Part shown: positions 38,008 to 47,335 of the stretch, piece after piece
How positions within the stretch are numbered: position 1 is the stretch's first letter
Layout of the letters: each line of letters begins with the position of its first letter
Assembly: GCA_003247575.1 (NCBI GenBank)
Contig: QJZC01000063.1
Location: 1-64,000, forward strand
Reading direction: 5' to 3'
Source: Pseudomonadota bacterium
GTDB taxonomy: Bacteria; Myxococcota_A; UBA9160; SZUA-336
DNA length: 64,000 nt
Translations under genes and position numbers: made by a program
The notes under the pieces: generated by a model
The model's input: only the letters and a program-made list of their open reading frames with translations
Databases searched by the model: none
What the model was told of the DNA's origin: nothing

Positions 38008-38555
38008 TGGATAAGCGCGAACGATTCCTCGAGCTGATGGATCAGAGCTCGGAGCGTGCGCTGTGTGCTCTCGGATGCTTTCTGGGCTGTGATCTCGGTC
38101 CGCCGGAGCGAGCGCGAGAGTGGGATCTTCCAGCCCTGGAGTCCCTCAGGCCAAGCGCGACATCGCAGATCATTGCGCTGTTCGTCGACCTCGATGGGGC
38201 CATCGGCGGGCATCTGTTGCTGCTCGCGGATCGCGACCTTGCCTGCGAGTTGGTGGCCCCGCTGGTGAAGGCTCACATGGAGCCCGAGCGTGAGCTCTGG
38301 GCCTGTTCGGCGCTCCTCGAAGCCGGAAACGTCGTCTTCTCGGCGGCGGCGGGGGCGCTCGGAGATGCTGTGGGCGTGGTCGTGTTCCCGTCCATCCCCA
38401 GCCTCTACAGGGAGGCGGATCCCGCCTTTCGAGCTGCGGTAGGTGCTCCTTCCGGCGACGGCTTGGGCGTGTACGCTGTGGATGTCGTCGCCCGGCGTGA
38501 TGAAGGAAGGCCGATCCGCATGAGCCTCCTCTGGGTGCCGACGCATTCGGACTGA
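38007..38555 (+). CDS. CheC/CheX-like CheY-phosphate phosphatase
   Basis: A 182-residue protein. One copy of the family's active-site pattern S-x3-E-x2-N-x22-P is present: SALLEAGN followed 23 residues later by the Pro of SIP. The surrounding fold (GGHLLLLADRDLACELVAPL, then the motif helix) fits CheC/CheX. It overlaps the CheA stop (TGATG). It probably removes phosphate from CheY in the absence of CheZ. With one motif instead of two it is more like CheX or a single-site CheC. Overall similarity is low, so the call rests on the motif and the operon. Confidence 0.7.
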   Translation: MDKRERFLELMDQSSERALCALGCFLGCDLGPPERAREWDLPALESLRPSATSQIIALFVDLDGAIGGHLLLLADRDLACELVAPLVKAHMEPERELWACSALLEAGNVVFSAAAGALGDAVGVVVFPSIPSLYREADPAFRAAVGAPSGDGLGVYAVDVVARRDEGRPIRMSLLWVPTHSD

Positions 38556-38573
38556 CCGCGCTATGCTACGCCC

Positions 38574-39323
38574 GTGAATCGGGATCGACTGGATGGTTTG
38601 CTAGCGCAGCTGGAGCGGGGTGAGATCGCGCGTTCGGAGTGCATCGAAGCGCTCGCCCGGCTCCCCTTTCGTGAGCTCACGCAAGCGCGCTTGGATACCC
38701 ACCGGGCGACGCGGCAGGGCATCCCCGAAGTGGTTCTCGGGGAGGGGAAGTCGGCAGAGCAGATCATCGAGATCGCGGCTGCCCTGCGTGAGGAAGACTC
38801 GGACGTCCTGGTGACACGGGTATCGGTCGAGCAGGCGCGGGCCGTGCGCGTGGCGTTGCCCGAGCTTGTCTACGACGCGGATGCTCGCTTGCTCACGCTC
38901 CGCCACGGAATTCCGCCACCGGCCGGGCGCGGAGTGGTCCTGGTGGTGACGGCGGGCACCGCCGATCTTCCGGTGGCCCACGAGGCGGCCGGCACCGCGG
39001 AGTTCTTCGGCAACAAGGTAGAACGCCTCTCAGATGTGGGTGTGGCGGGTCTGCACCGACTGCTCGCGTCGATCGACCTGCTGCGGCGGGCGCACGTACT
39101 GATCGTCGTTGCAGGCATGGAGGGGGCGCTACCTTCCGTCGTCGCGGGCTTGGTGGAGCGACCCGTGATCGCGGTGCCTACGAGCATCGGTTACGGTGCG
39201 CATCTCCGAGGCGTCACCGCATTGCTGTCGATGCTCAACTCGTGCTCCCCGAACGTCGCGACAGTCAACATCGACAACGGTTTCGGAGCTGCCTACATGG
39301 CAACCTTGATCAACCGTGGCTAG
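38574..39323 (+). CDS. larB: LarB: nickel-pincer cofactor synthesis, NaAD carboxylase/hydrolase
   Basis: A 249-residue PurE/AIR-carboxylase-like enzyme that carboxylates the pyridinium ring of nicotinic acid adenine dinucleotide, the first step to the nickel-pincer nucleotide. The PurE-type C-terminal domain is clear: VVLVVTAGTADLPVAHEAA, VGVAGLHRLL, IVVAGMEGALPSVVAGLV and VPTSIGYGAHLRGVTALLSM. The N-terminal LarB-specific part includes ARLPFRELTQARLDTHRATR and GIPEVVLGEGKSAEQI. GTG start; the stop overlaps larC by 8 nt. Confidence 0.95.
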   Translation: MNRDRLDGLLAQLERGEIARSECIEALARLPFRELTQARLDTHRATRQGIPEVVLGEGKSAEQIIEIAAALREEDSDVLVTRVSVEQARAVRVALPELVYDADARLLTLRHGIPPPAGRGVVLVVTAGTADLPVAHEAAGTAEFFGNKVERLSDVGVAGLHRLLASIDLLRRAHVLIVVAGMEGALPSVVAGLVERPVIAVPTSIGYGAHLRGVTALLSMLNSCSPNVATVNIDNGFGAAYMATLINRG

Positions 39324-40530
39324 GTCCAGGTCCAAGCTCAGGTCCAAGGATCCCGCCGGCCGCATCCTTCACCTCGACTGTTTCTCGGGCGTCTCCGGCA
39401 ACATGTGGCTTGGCGCGCTGCTCGATCTCGGTGCCTCGGCGCGAGCCATTCGGGCAGCGCTCGCCGGACTCCGAATTCCGGGCCTCAAAATGAAGCTCGG
39501 GAAGGTCAAGCGGAAGGGGATCGCTGCAACGTACGTCTCGTTCGAAGGTCCTCGCTGGGATGCCAAGGCTCGCCACTACACGCGCATCCGAAAGCTCATC
39601 GAGGATGCCGACCTCGAGCAACACGTACGAGTGTCGAGCCTCGCCGCGTTCGAAGCACTCGCTCGAGTAGAGGCGCAAATTCATGGCGTCGATCTCGACC
39701 ACGTTCACTTTCACGAGCTCGGATCGGTCGACACGTTGGGGGATATCGTTGGTGTGAATGCGGCTCTATGCGAACTCGACGTCGCTCGTGTGAGCAGCTC
39801 CCCACTCGCGCTCGGATCGGGCACCGTGAAGACCGAGCACGGTATCCTCCCACTGCCAGCCCCTGCGACACTGGCGCTCTTGCGAGGCGTTCCGACGTAC
39901 TCTGCACCCGTGGACTGGGAAACGGTGACACCGACGGGCGCTGCGCTGCTCGCCACGTTGGTCGATGACTTCGGGCCCATGCCGGCACTGCGGCCAGATG
40001 CCCAGGGATTCGGCGCTGGCAATGACCGAGAAGGTCCGATGCCGAACGTGGTGCGTGCGGTGCTGAGCGAGCCACTCATGTCGGTGGGGCGTGACTCGGT
40101 CGTCGTGCTCGAGACGAATCTCGACGACATGTCTCCGGAAGCGCTGCCGTTCTTAATCGAGCGGTTGCTGGAAGCGGGCGCTCTGGATGCTTCGTTCTCT
40201 CCACTGGCGATGAAGAAGGGGCGGCCCGGGCACCTGCTGCGCGTGATCGCCCGCCCACGAGATCGGGACGCCCTCTCGTGCCAGATACTGGCGGAGTCGA
40301 CGGCGCTCGGAGTTCGTCAGCTCGAGATGGCGCGCATTCTTCTCGATAGAGAGTCACGTTTGGTAGAGACGCCCTTCGGGCGTATTCGCGTGAAGGTCGC
40401 GCGCAGTCCGACGGGTCAGGCGCGCGCGGCCCCGGAGTTCGAGTCCTGTGCGCGGTCCGCGCGCAAGCACGGAGTGCCGTTGCTCGATGTCTATCGAGCC
40501 GCCGAGCGTGCTGCGGAGTCGCTCACGTGA
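39316..40530 (+). CDS. larC: LarC: nickel insertion step of nickel-pincer cofactor synthesis
   Basis: A 404-residue CTP-dependent nickel insertase. N-terminal motif LHLDCFSGVSGNMWLGALLDLG, then HFHELGSVDTLGDIVG (metal-binding His), LPLPAPATLALLRGVPTYS and the C-terminal domain (LETNLDDMSPEALPFLIERL, AMKKGRPGHLLRVIARP). In lactobacilli larC is read as two frames joined by frameshifting; here it is one continuous frame. GTG start overlapping larB. larE (sulfur transfer) and larA are not in the window. Confidence 0.95.
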   Translation: MARSRSKLRSKDPAGRILHLDCFSGVSGNMWLGALLDLGASARAIRAALAGLRIPGLKMKLGKVKRKGIAATYVSFEGPRWDAKARHYTRIRKLIEDADLEQHVRVSSLAAFEALARVEAQIHGVDLDHVHFHELGSVDTLGDIVGVNAALCELDVARVSSSPLALGSGTVKTEHGILPLPAPATLALLRGVPTYSAPVDWETVTPTGAALLATLVDDFGPMPALRPDAQGFGAGNDREGPMPNVVRAVLSEPLMSVGRDSVVVLETNLDDMSPEALPFLIERLLEAGALDASFSPLAMKKGRPGHLLRVIARPRDRDALSCQILAESTALGVRQLEMARILLDRESRLVETPFGRIRVKVARSPTGQARAAPEFESCARSARKHGVPLLDVYRAAERAAESLT

Positions 40531-41285
40531 ACGCGCTCTCGAGCGCACCGTTCGAGCTCGGGCCCGTGGGAGGAGAAGGTCCGGCGCTGCTCTGCTTGCA
40601 CGGATTGACGGGAACTCCGTACGAGGTTCGGCCGCCGGAGCGTCTGGTCGAGGAGCATCGGTTTGCCTGTCTGGGACCTCTGCTGCCGGGGCATGGCACC
40701 AGCCCGGAGCAGCTTGCGCGGACCTCTCGACAGGCCTGGATCGAGTCCGCTCTCGATGCCTACGTGCGCCTCGCAGCGACGCACTCTCGCGTGTACGTTC
40801 TGGGCCTCTCCCTCGGCGGGGTTCTGGCCCTACGCATCGCCCAGGAGCGCGCTGCTGCGGGAATTCTCTTGCTGGCCGCACCGATAGACCTGGGCTGTTG
40901 GTATCGAGTTGCCGTTCCGCTGCTGGCACGCTTCAAGTCCCAGGTCCCCAAGACGCCGGCGATCGTGGATCCAGTTGCGCGCGACGCGCATCCCGGCTAT
41001 CGATGCATGCCGCTCCCGGCAGTCGTCGAGCTCATCCGGCTGCAAGCCGAGGTGGAGTCGAGGCTGCAATGCGTTCGGAGTCCATTGCGCTTGCTCTACA
41101 GCAAGAGCGATCCTACGGTCTCCGTGCGCGACGCAGGCCGGATCCTGAAAGGGGCGGCTTCTGCAGAGGGAAGAGTGGACTACCTAGCGCGCTCGGGTCA
41201 CGTCATTACTGTGGACGTCGAACGAACGCAAGTGGAGGACTGGATCGTAGGCAGGTTGCTCGAGTTCGAGCAGCCGTATCGTTGA
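40527..41285 (+). CDS. Alpha/beta hydrolase (carboxylesterase/monoacylglycerol lipase type)
   Basis: A 252-residue serine hydrolase. Oxyanion segment LLCLHGLTGTPYEVRP, nucleophile elbow GLSLGG, acid in YSKSDPTVSVRDAG and His in ARSGHVITVDVER, as in EstB/Est30-type thioesterase-like carboxylesterases (the SGHVITxD end is typical). GTG start overlapping the larC stop (GTGA), so it is translated with larBC. Substrate unknown; a link to the nickel cofactor is not implied by sequence. Confidence 0.9.
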   Translation: MNALSSAPFELGPVGGEGPALLCLHGLTGTPYEVRPPERLVEEHRFACLGPLLPGHGTSPEQLARTSRQAWIESALDAYVRLAATHSRVYVLGLSLGGVLALRIAQERAAAGILLLAAPIDLGCWYRVAVPLLARFKSQVPKTPAIVDPVARDAHPGYRCMPLPAVVELIRLQAEVESRLQCVRSPLRLLYSKSDPTVSVRDAGRILKGAASAEGRVDYLARSGHVITVDVERTQVEDWIVGRLLEFEQPYR

Positions 41286-41311
41286 CGATCAAAACCGGTG
41301 CGCCTTAGGAT
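41282..41311 (+). promoter_or_regulatory. Candidate promoter of the histone gene
   Basis: TTGACG at 41282-41287 and TAGGAT at 41306-41311, spacing 18. The -35 overlaps the stop codon of the hydrolase gene. It would leave a leader of about 185 nt before the histone ATG. Confidence 0.4.
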
Positions 41312-41502
41312 CTGGCGTTCGATCGCCCGGCCAGTGTTTGGTATCGCCGGATCGCAGAGGGGCTCGTCCGAACTCAACTGCGGTTTCAACTCGTGAGAGT
41401 CGTGACTCGCTTCACGCGGATCCCGTCGTGGGTATGTGTGAGCGGGCCCGCGCCTCGCACGATCGGTTCTCGAAGCGAAGATTGGGCGAGGGAAAGGAAG
41501 AC

Positions 41503-41715
41503 ATGGCAGAACTGCCTGCAGCAGGAGTCAAGCGGCTGTTGACGAAGAACGGAGGTGAGTTGCGAACTTCGACCCCCGCCGTTCAACTGGTCGTCGAAGC
41601 CGCCGAGGAATACATCGCGCGACTGGCGCAAGAAGCCAGTGCGATTGCGCAGAAGGAGCGACGCAAGACCATCATGGACGGCGACATCCGAAAGGCTCGA
41701 GAGATCGTCGGCTGA
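41503..41715 (+). CDS. Archaeal-type histone-fold DNA-binding protein
   Basis: A 70-residue protein with the full single histone fold: MAELPAAGVKRLLTKNGG (alpha-1), a long alpha-2 (AVQLVVEAAEEYIARLAQEA) and the closing RRKTIMDGDIRKAREIV (loop 2 and alpha-3). It aligns end to end with methanogen histones such as HMfB (MELP start, RKTI..DI end), including the DNA-contacting Arg-Lys-Thr. The ATG at 41503 has GGAAAGGAAG; the frame extends upstream without family similarity. Bacterial histones are known, for example Bdellovibrio Bd0055, but are confined to few lineages. It likely dimerises and binds or bends chromosomal DNA. Confidence 0.93.
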   Translation: MAELPAAGVKRLLTKNGGELRTSTPAVQLVVEAAEEYIARLAQEASAIAQKERRKTIMDGDIRKAREIVG

Positions 41716-41819
41716 TCGAACGTCGCTCCGACAGCGGCCAGAAGTAGGGGCCGGGTGGGACCGGGAGGCTCGGTGCTCCTGGAATCTCCACTCAGTGAGG
41801 CTCTCTACTCTGGAAAGGA

Positions 41820-41855
41820 AAAAGCCCCCGAGACGATCGAGTCTCGGGGGCTTTT
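41820..41855. terminator. Strong bidirectional intrinsic terminator between the histone gene and groEL
   Basis: A perfect 15-bp stem (arms 41820-41834 and 41841-41855) with a 6-nt loop GATCGA. An A-run leads in and a T-run leads out, so it works on both strands for these convergent genes. Confidence 0.93.
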
Positions 41856-41908
41856 CAGATGAGGTGCGCCGCGATGCGCAGAGCATCGGAGCACCGAGGC
41901 GGGGGTAC

Positions 41909-43567
<1,659 letters not shown>

Positions 43568-43587
43568 CTACTCTTCGTGAAAGCTTA

Positions 43588-43878
43588 CTATTTGCCGATG
43601 ACCGCGAGGATGTCGTCCTCGCGCAGAATCACGTACTCCTCACCGTCGAGCGTTACCTCGGATCCTGCGTACTTGCCGAACAAGACGCGATCTCCAACAG
43701 CAACGTCCAGGGCGACGAGCTGGCCGTTGTCCAGCACTTTTCCCTTGCCGACTGCAACAACGGATCCCTGCTGAGGCTTCTCCTTGGCAGAGTCGGGGAT
43801 GATGATGCCCCCCGCTGTCTTTTCTTCCTCTTCGCTGCGTTGGACCAAGAGGCGGTCCTGAAGTGGTCGAATCTTCAT
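43588..43878 (-). CDS. groS: Co-chaperonin GroES
   Basis: A 96-residue lid subunit for Gro[22 protein letters not shown], the mobile loop [17 protein letters not shown] and [34 protein letters not shown] are all standard. It is first in the groES-groEL operon. No CIRCE-type inverted repeat (TTAGCACTC-N9-GAGTGCTAA) is visible upstream; a plain sigma-70-like promoter is. Confidence 0.98.
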   Translation of the reverse strand: MKIRPLQDRLLVQRSEEEEKTAGGIIIPDSAKEKPQQGSVVAVGKGKVLDNGQLVALDVAVGDRVLFGKYAGSEVTLDGEEYVILREDDILAVIGK

Positions 43879-44130
43879 CCGATCGATCTCCCATGGGCTC
43901 GCGCCCTGCGCGTCAGGGGGCGGCCGAACCTAGTCCCTATGTCTCGTGATCTGCCTCGGAGCGCAGAGGACGACCTTGCTCCAGAAGAGCTCCGCCGAGG
44001 CCATCGTCGTGCGCCGCAATCGATCCTGACCCGAGGTTGAGACACTACACCTACCTGCCGACCTGGCATTTGTGGCATTCCGACGCGCCCACCTGCATCC
44101 CTGGAGAAGAGCGCGCATTGACGGGCCCGC

Positions 44131-44158
44131 AGTCTAAGTCGGACAGCTTCCGTGTCAA
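44131..44158 (-). promoter_or_regulatory. Candidate sigma-70 promoter for groES-groEL
   Basis: Read on the minus strand: TTGACA (44158-44153), 16-nt spacer, TAGACT (44136-44131). The -35 is a perfect consensus. It overlaps the stop codon of the upstream membrane-protein gene and would leave a leader of about 245 nt before groES. Confidence 0.5.
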
Positions 44159-46107
44159 CTCGCCGGTGCGCGACCGCTCAGGGGCTCGCTGCGGCCCAGC
44201 GAGCGGATTCTCTGGAGCTGCCGCCGTGAGTCGTCGAAGGGGCCTCGCCCGAGCCCGCGCTCCAGTGCGATGCGGGCTGCATCCGGGCGGTCCAGGCGCA
44301 GCAGGAGTTCACCCGCGAAGGTCGCGATCTGCCGGCGGCGGCGCGGGATGGCTCGCTCCGCACGCGAGAGCGTCGCCCTGAGGTCGCCGGGAGCGCCTCG
44401 GAGAGCGTGGACCCGGGCGAGATCGAGATAGCAGGAGGCTGAGATCGGGTCGCTCTCCAGTGCGCGCTCGAGCTGCTCCGCGGCGAGCTCGAATTGTTGG
44501 TTCGTCACTGCTAGCCGGGCCGAGCGCTGTAGAAGCTGCGCCTGCATTGCCGCCTGAATACTGCCTGGAGGCGCGGCGCGGGACTTCGCCCCGTCCTCCT
44601 CGGCGTGGAGGCGCTCGGGCCGGTAGCCGGGTGCCGCCAGTAGGACGCCGACACCGTCCTGATAGAGCGTGCGCCAGGGGCGCGGCAGCGCGCGCAGTGC
44701 CCGGGCGAGGGCGTCGTCGGGCAGCAGCGCGACCTCGACCTGATGGCGCTCTAGGATCGTCTCGTAGCCGGGCTCTCGCTGCGTGACCGCCCGGAACTCA
44801 CGCAGCAAAGCCTCGTCGTAGACGGTATTCGCGCGTCCGTCGATGAAGACCCGCGCCTGCGGGGCGTGCAGCATGATGAATCCACCCCAGGAGTAGTGGT
44901 TGAATACGCGTGGTCTTCCGTCGAAGCGTGCCAGCTCGCGAGCGGCCGCGGCCGGAAAGAGATCTCGCTGAGTCGATCGACCGAGCGGATCGGGGAACAG
45001 GCGCACGCCCGCCCAGAGGGCAGCCACGGCAGCCGTCAACGCGGCCAGAGCGCCGAGCTCCAGCAGCGGTTTCCGGGTCCGAGCCAAGGGTCGGCCTAGA
45101 GCGTCTAGGCAGGCCTTTGCGAAGACCGCCACCAGTGGTGCTGCAGTGACCGCGAAGAGCGGAATGAAGCGCCGCGAGGTCGTGGCCATGCAGAGGGTGA
45201 TGATCGCGAGAATCAGCAGGAATGCGCCGGTGCGTACGCGCGCGATCACGCCTCCGATCACTGCTGCGGTGGCCAGTAGCCAGAAGCGGGTCTGGAACGT
45301 GAGCAGGATTCCCAGTCCGCGTACATCGAGCTCGTCCCAGCCCAGTCCTGGGGGGCGCCACTCGTTGAGTGTGCGGTACGGGTTCTCCTGAGCGCCGGGA
45401 AGATAGGAGAGGGGATACACGAAGATGTGGTATCCCCACGGGTTGAGACCGGCACAGAGGACGGCTAGGCCGACCCCGATCCACAGACGCCGGAGGTTCC
45501 GAGGCACTGTGGACGCGCGCGGTCGAACGCTCTCGACTACGCAGTGTAAGCCGATCGCTGCGAGGCCGAACGTGAATCCCGCGTGCAGATTGGCCCAGAC
45601 TGCGATCAGCGCCGGCCATGTCCAGGCCGCCCACGTGCTTGCGCGTGTGATCAGGAACAGCTGCAAGAGCAGAAGTGTCAGCAGGTGCGGGCGTATGTCC
45701 AGGAACCAGTGCGTAGTTCCGGCGACCGCCCAGAGCGTCAAGCTGGCCGCGATCCCGCTCGAGCATGCTTGTCTGCAGCGTATGTAGACCAGGCCGAAGA
45801 TTGCACACAGCAGCGAGACGTGCGCCAACCAGAGCCAGGTCGGGTTCGCACGGAAGAGCGGCCAGCTGGCCAGATCCCACAGCCACTCGTGGTTCAGCCA
45901 CTCCCGCCCCTCGAAAGTAAAGGAGAAATGGTCGCAGCACGGCAGCGCGGAAACTGCCCACATGGCGCGACCGGCTGCGAGGTGCCACCATAGATCCGAC
46001 CCCGCTACGTCCGGATGGAACCAAGCCGCGGCACCACCCAGCGCCACCGCGCCGAAGAGATAGCCTTTGACTTTCGCTGTATTTTCGGGCATGCTCAGAC
46101 CTGCCAT
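44155..46107 (-). CDS. Polytopic membrane protein with C-terminal TPR-like repeats (GT-C-like, function unknown)
   Basis: A 650-residue protein with about nine hydrophobic helices in the first 390 residues (YLFGAVALGGAAAWF, WLWLAHVSLLCAIFGLVYI, LLTLLLLQLFLITRAS, ALIAVWANLHAGFTFGLA and later). The first loop PDVAGSDLWWHLAAGRAM resembles the acidic lipid-sugar binding loop of GT-C glycosyltransferases, but I cannot assign a family. Residues about 395-500 are a soluble domain (GRPRVFNHYSWGGFIMLHAP, FIDGRANTVYD), followed by TPR-like repeats (FELAAEQLERALESDPISAS). The soluble part resembles the C-terminal half of dolichyl-phosphate mannosyltransferase-like proteins. Start 46107 is set by GAGGAC; upstream GTG at 46122 and ATG at 46092 are alternatives. 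Confidence 0.7.
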   Translation of the reverse strand: MAGLSMPENTAKVKGYLFGAVALGGAAAWFHPDVAGSDLWWHLAAGRAMWAVSALPCCDHFSFTFEGREWLNHEWLWDLASWPLFRANPTWLWLAHVSLLCAIFGLVYIRCRQACSSGIAASLTLWAVAGTTHWFLDIRPHLLTLLLLQLFLITRASTWAAWTWPALIAVWANLHAGFTFGLAAIGLHCVVESVRPRASTVPRNLRRLWIGVGLAVLCAGLNPWGYHIFVYPLSYLPGAQENPYRTLNEWRPPGLGWDELDVRGLGILLTFQTRFWLLATAAVIGGVIARVRTGAFLLILAIITLCMATTSRRFIPLFAVTAAPLVAVFAKACLDALGRPLARTRKPLLELGALAALTAAVAALWAGVRLFPDPLGRSTQRDLFPAAAARELARFDGRPRVFNHYSWGGFIMLHAPQARVFIDGRANTVYDEALLREFRAVTQREPGYETILERHQVEVALLPDDALARALRALPRPWRTLYQDGVGVLLAAPGYRPERLHAEEDGAKSRAAPPGSIQAAMQAQLLQRSARLAVTNQQFELAAEQLERALESDPISASCYLDLARVHALRGAPGDLRATLSRAERAIPRRRRQIATFAGELLLRLDRPDAARIALERGLGRGPFDDSRRQLQRIRSLGRSEPLSGRAPAS

Positions 46108-46683
46108 ATGTCCTCGCGTCACGGCATGTGCCCGTCTAGCCAGCTTCGAGCTTCTCCGCTCCGAGCTGTCGTGCTCCGGGTTTCCCTGTCTCGAAGTCGT
46201 GCTCGCCGGGGAGTCCTCGTCGGTCGAAGCTGCGGAGGCTTCACTAGCTGCGGGGGCTTCACTGATTGGAGCTTCACCAATCGAAGGGGTGGGATCGAAA
46301 GGCGTGCTGGCTCGGGCAGAGACTCGTCGGCCGCAGTGTCACTGTGTGTCCATCAGTGCGGCAGGCTCATCGGTCACCTCGTCGATGAAGGGCGCTCGCG
46401 CGAATGTTTCGGGAGGTTTCTCCCCGAACGCATGCGAGCAGTCGAGAATCGGGAGCGTGCCGTATGCTTCGGGAAGTCCCGGACTGAGCTGGAGCCTGGC
46501 AGCGGTGAGCGTTACGCGTGTGTTTGCACCATCGTGTGTAAATCGCTCTGGCGGCGTGATGTTCGGGCCTGCGAGTGAATCGGGGCGACCTTCGGCCGTG
46601 AAATCGGAGTGTTCGAGGATCTACTGGAAGTTCGGGAGCCGAGAAGTGGAGCGCCACGCGTGCGCGCACTGGAGGGAGGCGCT
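46108..46683. other. 576-nt divergent intergenic region upstream of lexA
   Basis: No convincing gene; open frames here lack coding character. It holds three near-copies of GCTTCAC around 46232-46277, an inverted repeat GATTGG/CCAATC (46264-46269 and 46277-46282), related motifs TTCGGGAGG and TTCGGGAAG near 46409 and 46469, and the TTT-CAC palindrome listed next. It must contain promoters for lexA and probably for the membrane-protein gene on the other strand. Confidence 0.5.
46523..46542. promoter_or_regulatory. Imperfect palindrome upstream of lexA, candidate operator
   Basis: TTTGCACC, 4 nt, TGTGTAAA: six of eight arm positions pair. It lies about 140 nt before the lexA start. LexA usually represses its own gene, and LexA motifs differ widely between deltaproteobacterial groups, so this is only a candidate. 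Confidence 0.25.
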
Positions 46684-47283
46684 GTGCATCTGACGAAGCG
46701 GCAGAAGGAAATCTACGACTTCATTCGGGAGTACCTCGAAGCCGAGGGATACGCGCCGAGTCTGGAAGAGATCGGAGCTCGATTCCAGCTCTCCTCTGTC
46801 GCGACCGTGCACAAGCACGTCCAGAATCTGGTAGAGAAGGGGTTGCTCCGAAAGGCGTGGAACCGGAGCCGCTCGATCGAAGTGGTCGAGGAGCAGGGCT
46901 CCCAAGCAATCGAGGTGCCCTTGCTCGGGCAAGTCGCCGCTGGCATGCCGATCGAGGCTGTCAGTACCGACGATACGATCTCGGTACCCGCCGAGATGAT
47001 CGGGCGCCGCAAGTGCTATGCGCTTCGTGTCAGTGGGGACTCGATGATCGAAGACCACATCGTGGATGGCGACATCGTGCTGCTCGAGCCCCGCAAGGAG
47101 CCCCGCGAGGGTGAGACGGTCGTTGCTCTGGTGCGACATCAAGATGTCACCCTGAAGCGCTACTACCAGAATGGAGCCATGGTTCGCCTGGCGCCTGCGA
47201 ACTCCGATCTGAAGCCCATGGAATTCCCCGCGGAGGACGTCGAGTTCCAGGGCGTCGTCATCGGTTTGCTGCGAAACTACTGA
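46684..47283 (+). CDS. lexA: SOS repressor LexA
   Basis: A 199-residue repressor of DNA-damage genes. GTG start with GGAGGGAGG directly upstream gives the family N-terminus (HLTKRQKEIYDFIREYLEAEG); the frame is open further. The winged helix-turn-helix is APSLEEIGARFQLSSVATVHKHV. The autocleavage site Ala-Gly is in QVAAGMP, the catalytic Ser in VSGDSMIEDHI and the Lys in VTLKRYYQ. Length and motifs are standard. Confidence 0.96.
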   Translation: MHLTKRQKEIYDFIREYLEAEGYAPSLEEIGARFQLSSVATVHKHVQNLVEKGLLRKAWNRSRSIEVVEEQGSQAIEVPLLGQVAAGMPIEAVSTDDTISVPAEMIGRRKCYALRVSGDSMIEDHIVDGDIVLLEPRKEPREGETVVALVRHQDVTLKRYYQNGAMVRLAPANSDLKPMEFPAEDVEFQGVVIGLLRNY

Positions 47284-47335
47284 TCGAGCGTGGCGCGTGC
47301 GCCCTCTAGCCTTGGGCAGTCGATTGCGGTAGAAG

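Noticed and set aside
41338-41502. N-terminal extension of the histone frame
   Set aside because: The ATG at 41503 has a clear ribosome site and matches the archaeal histone start; the extension has no similarity and covers the promoter leader.
41286-41502. tRNA or small RNA gene upstream of the histone gene
   Set aside because: No cloverleaf or TTCGA loop is seen; only a promoter and leader.
43879-44154. CIRCE element before groES
   Set aside because: The TTAGCACTC-N9-GAGTGCTAA pattern is not found on either strand in this region.
46015-46693. Open frames of 187 and 208 residues upstream of lexA
   Set aside because: Low-complexity, Ser/Ala/Cys-rich translations without family similarity or ribosome sites; they overlap the lexA promoter region.
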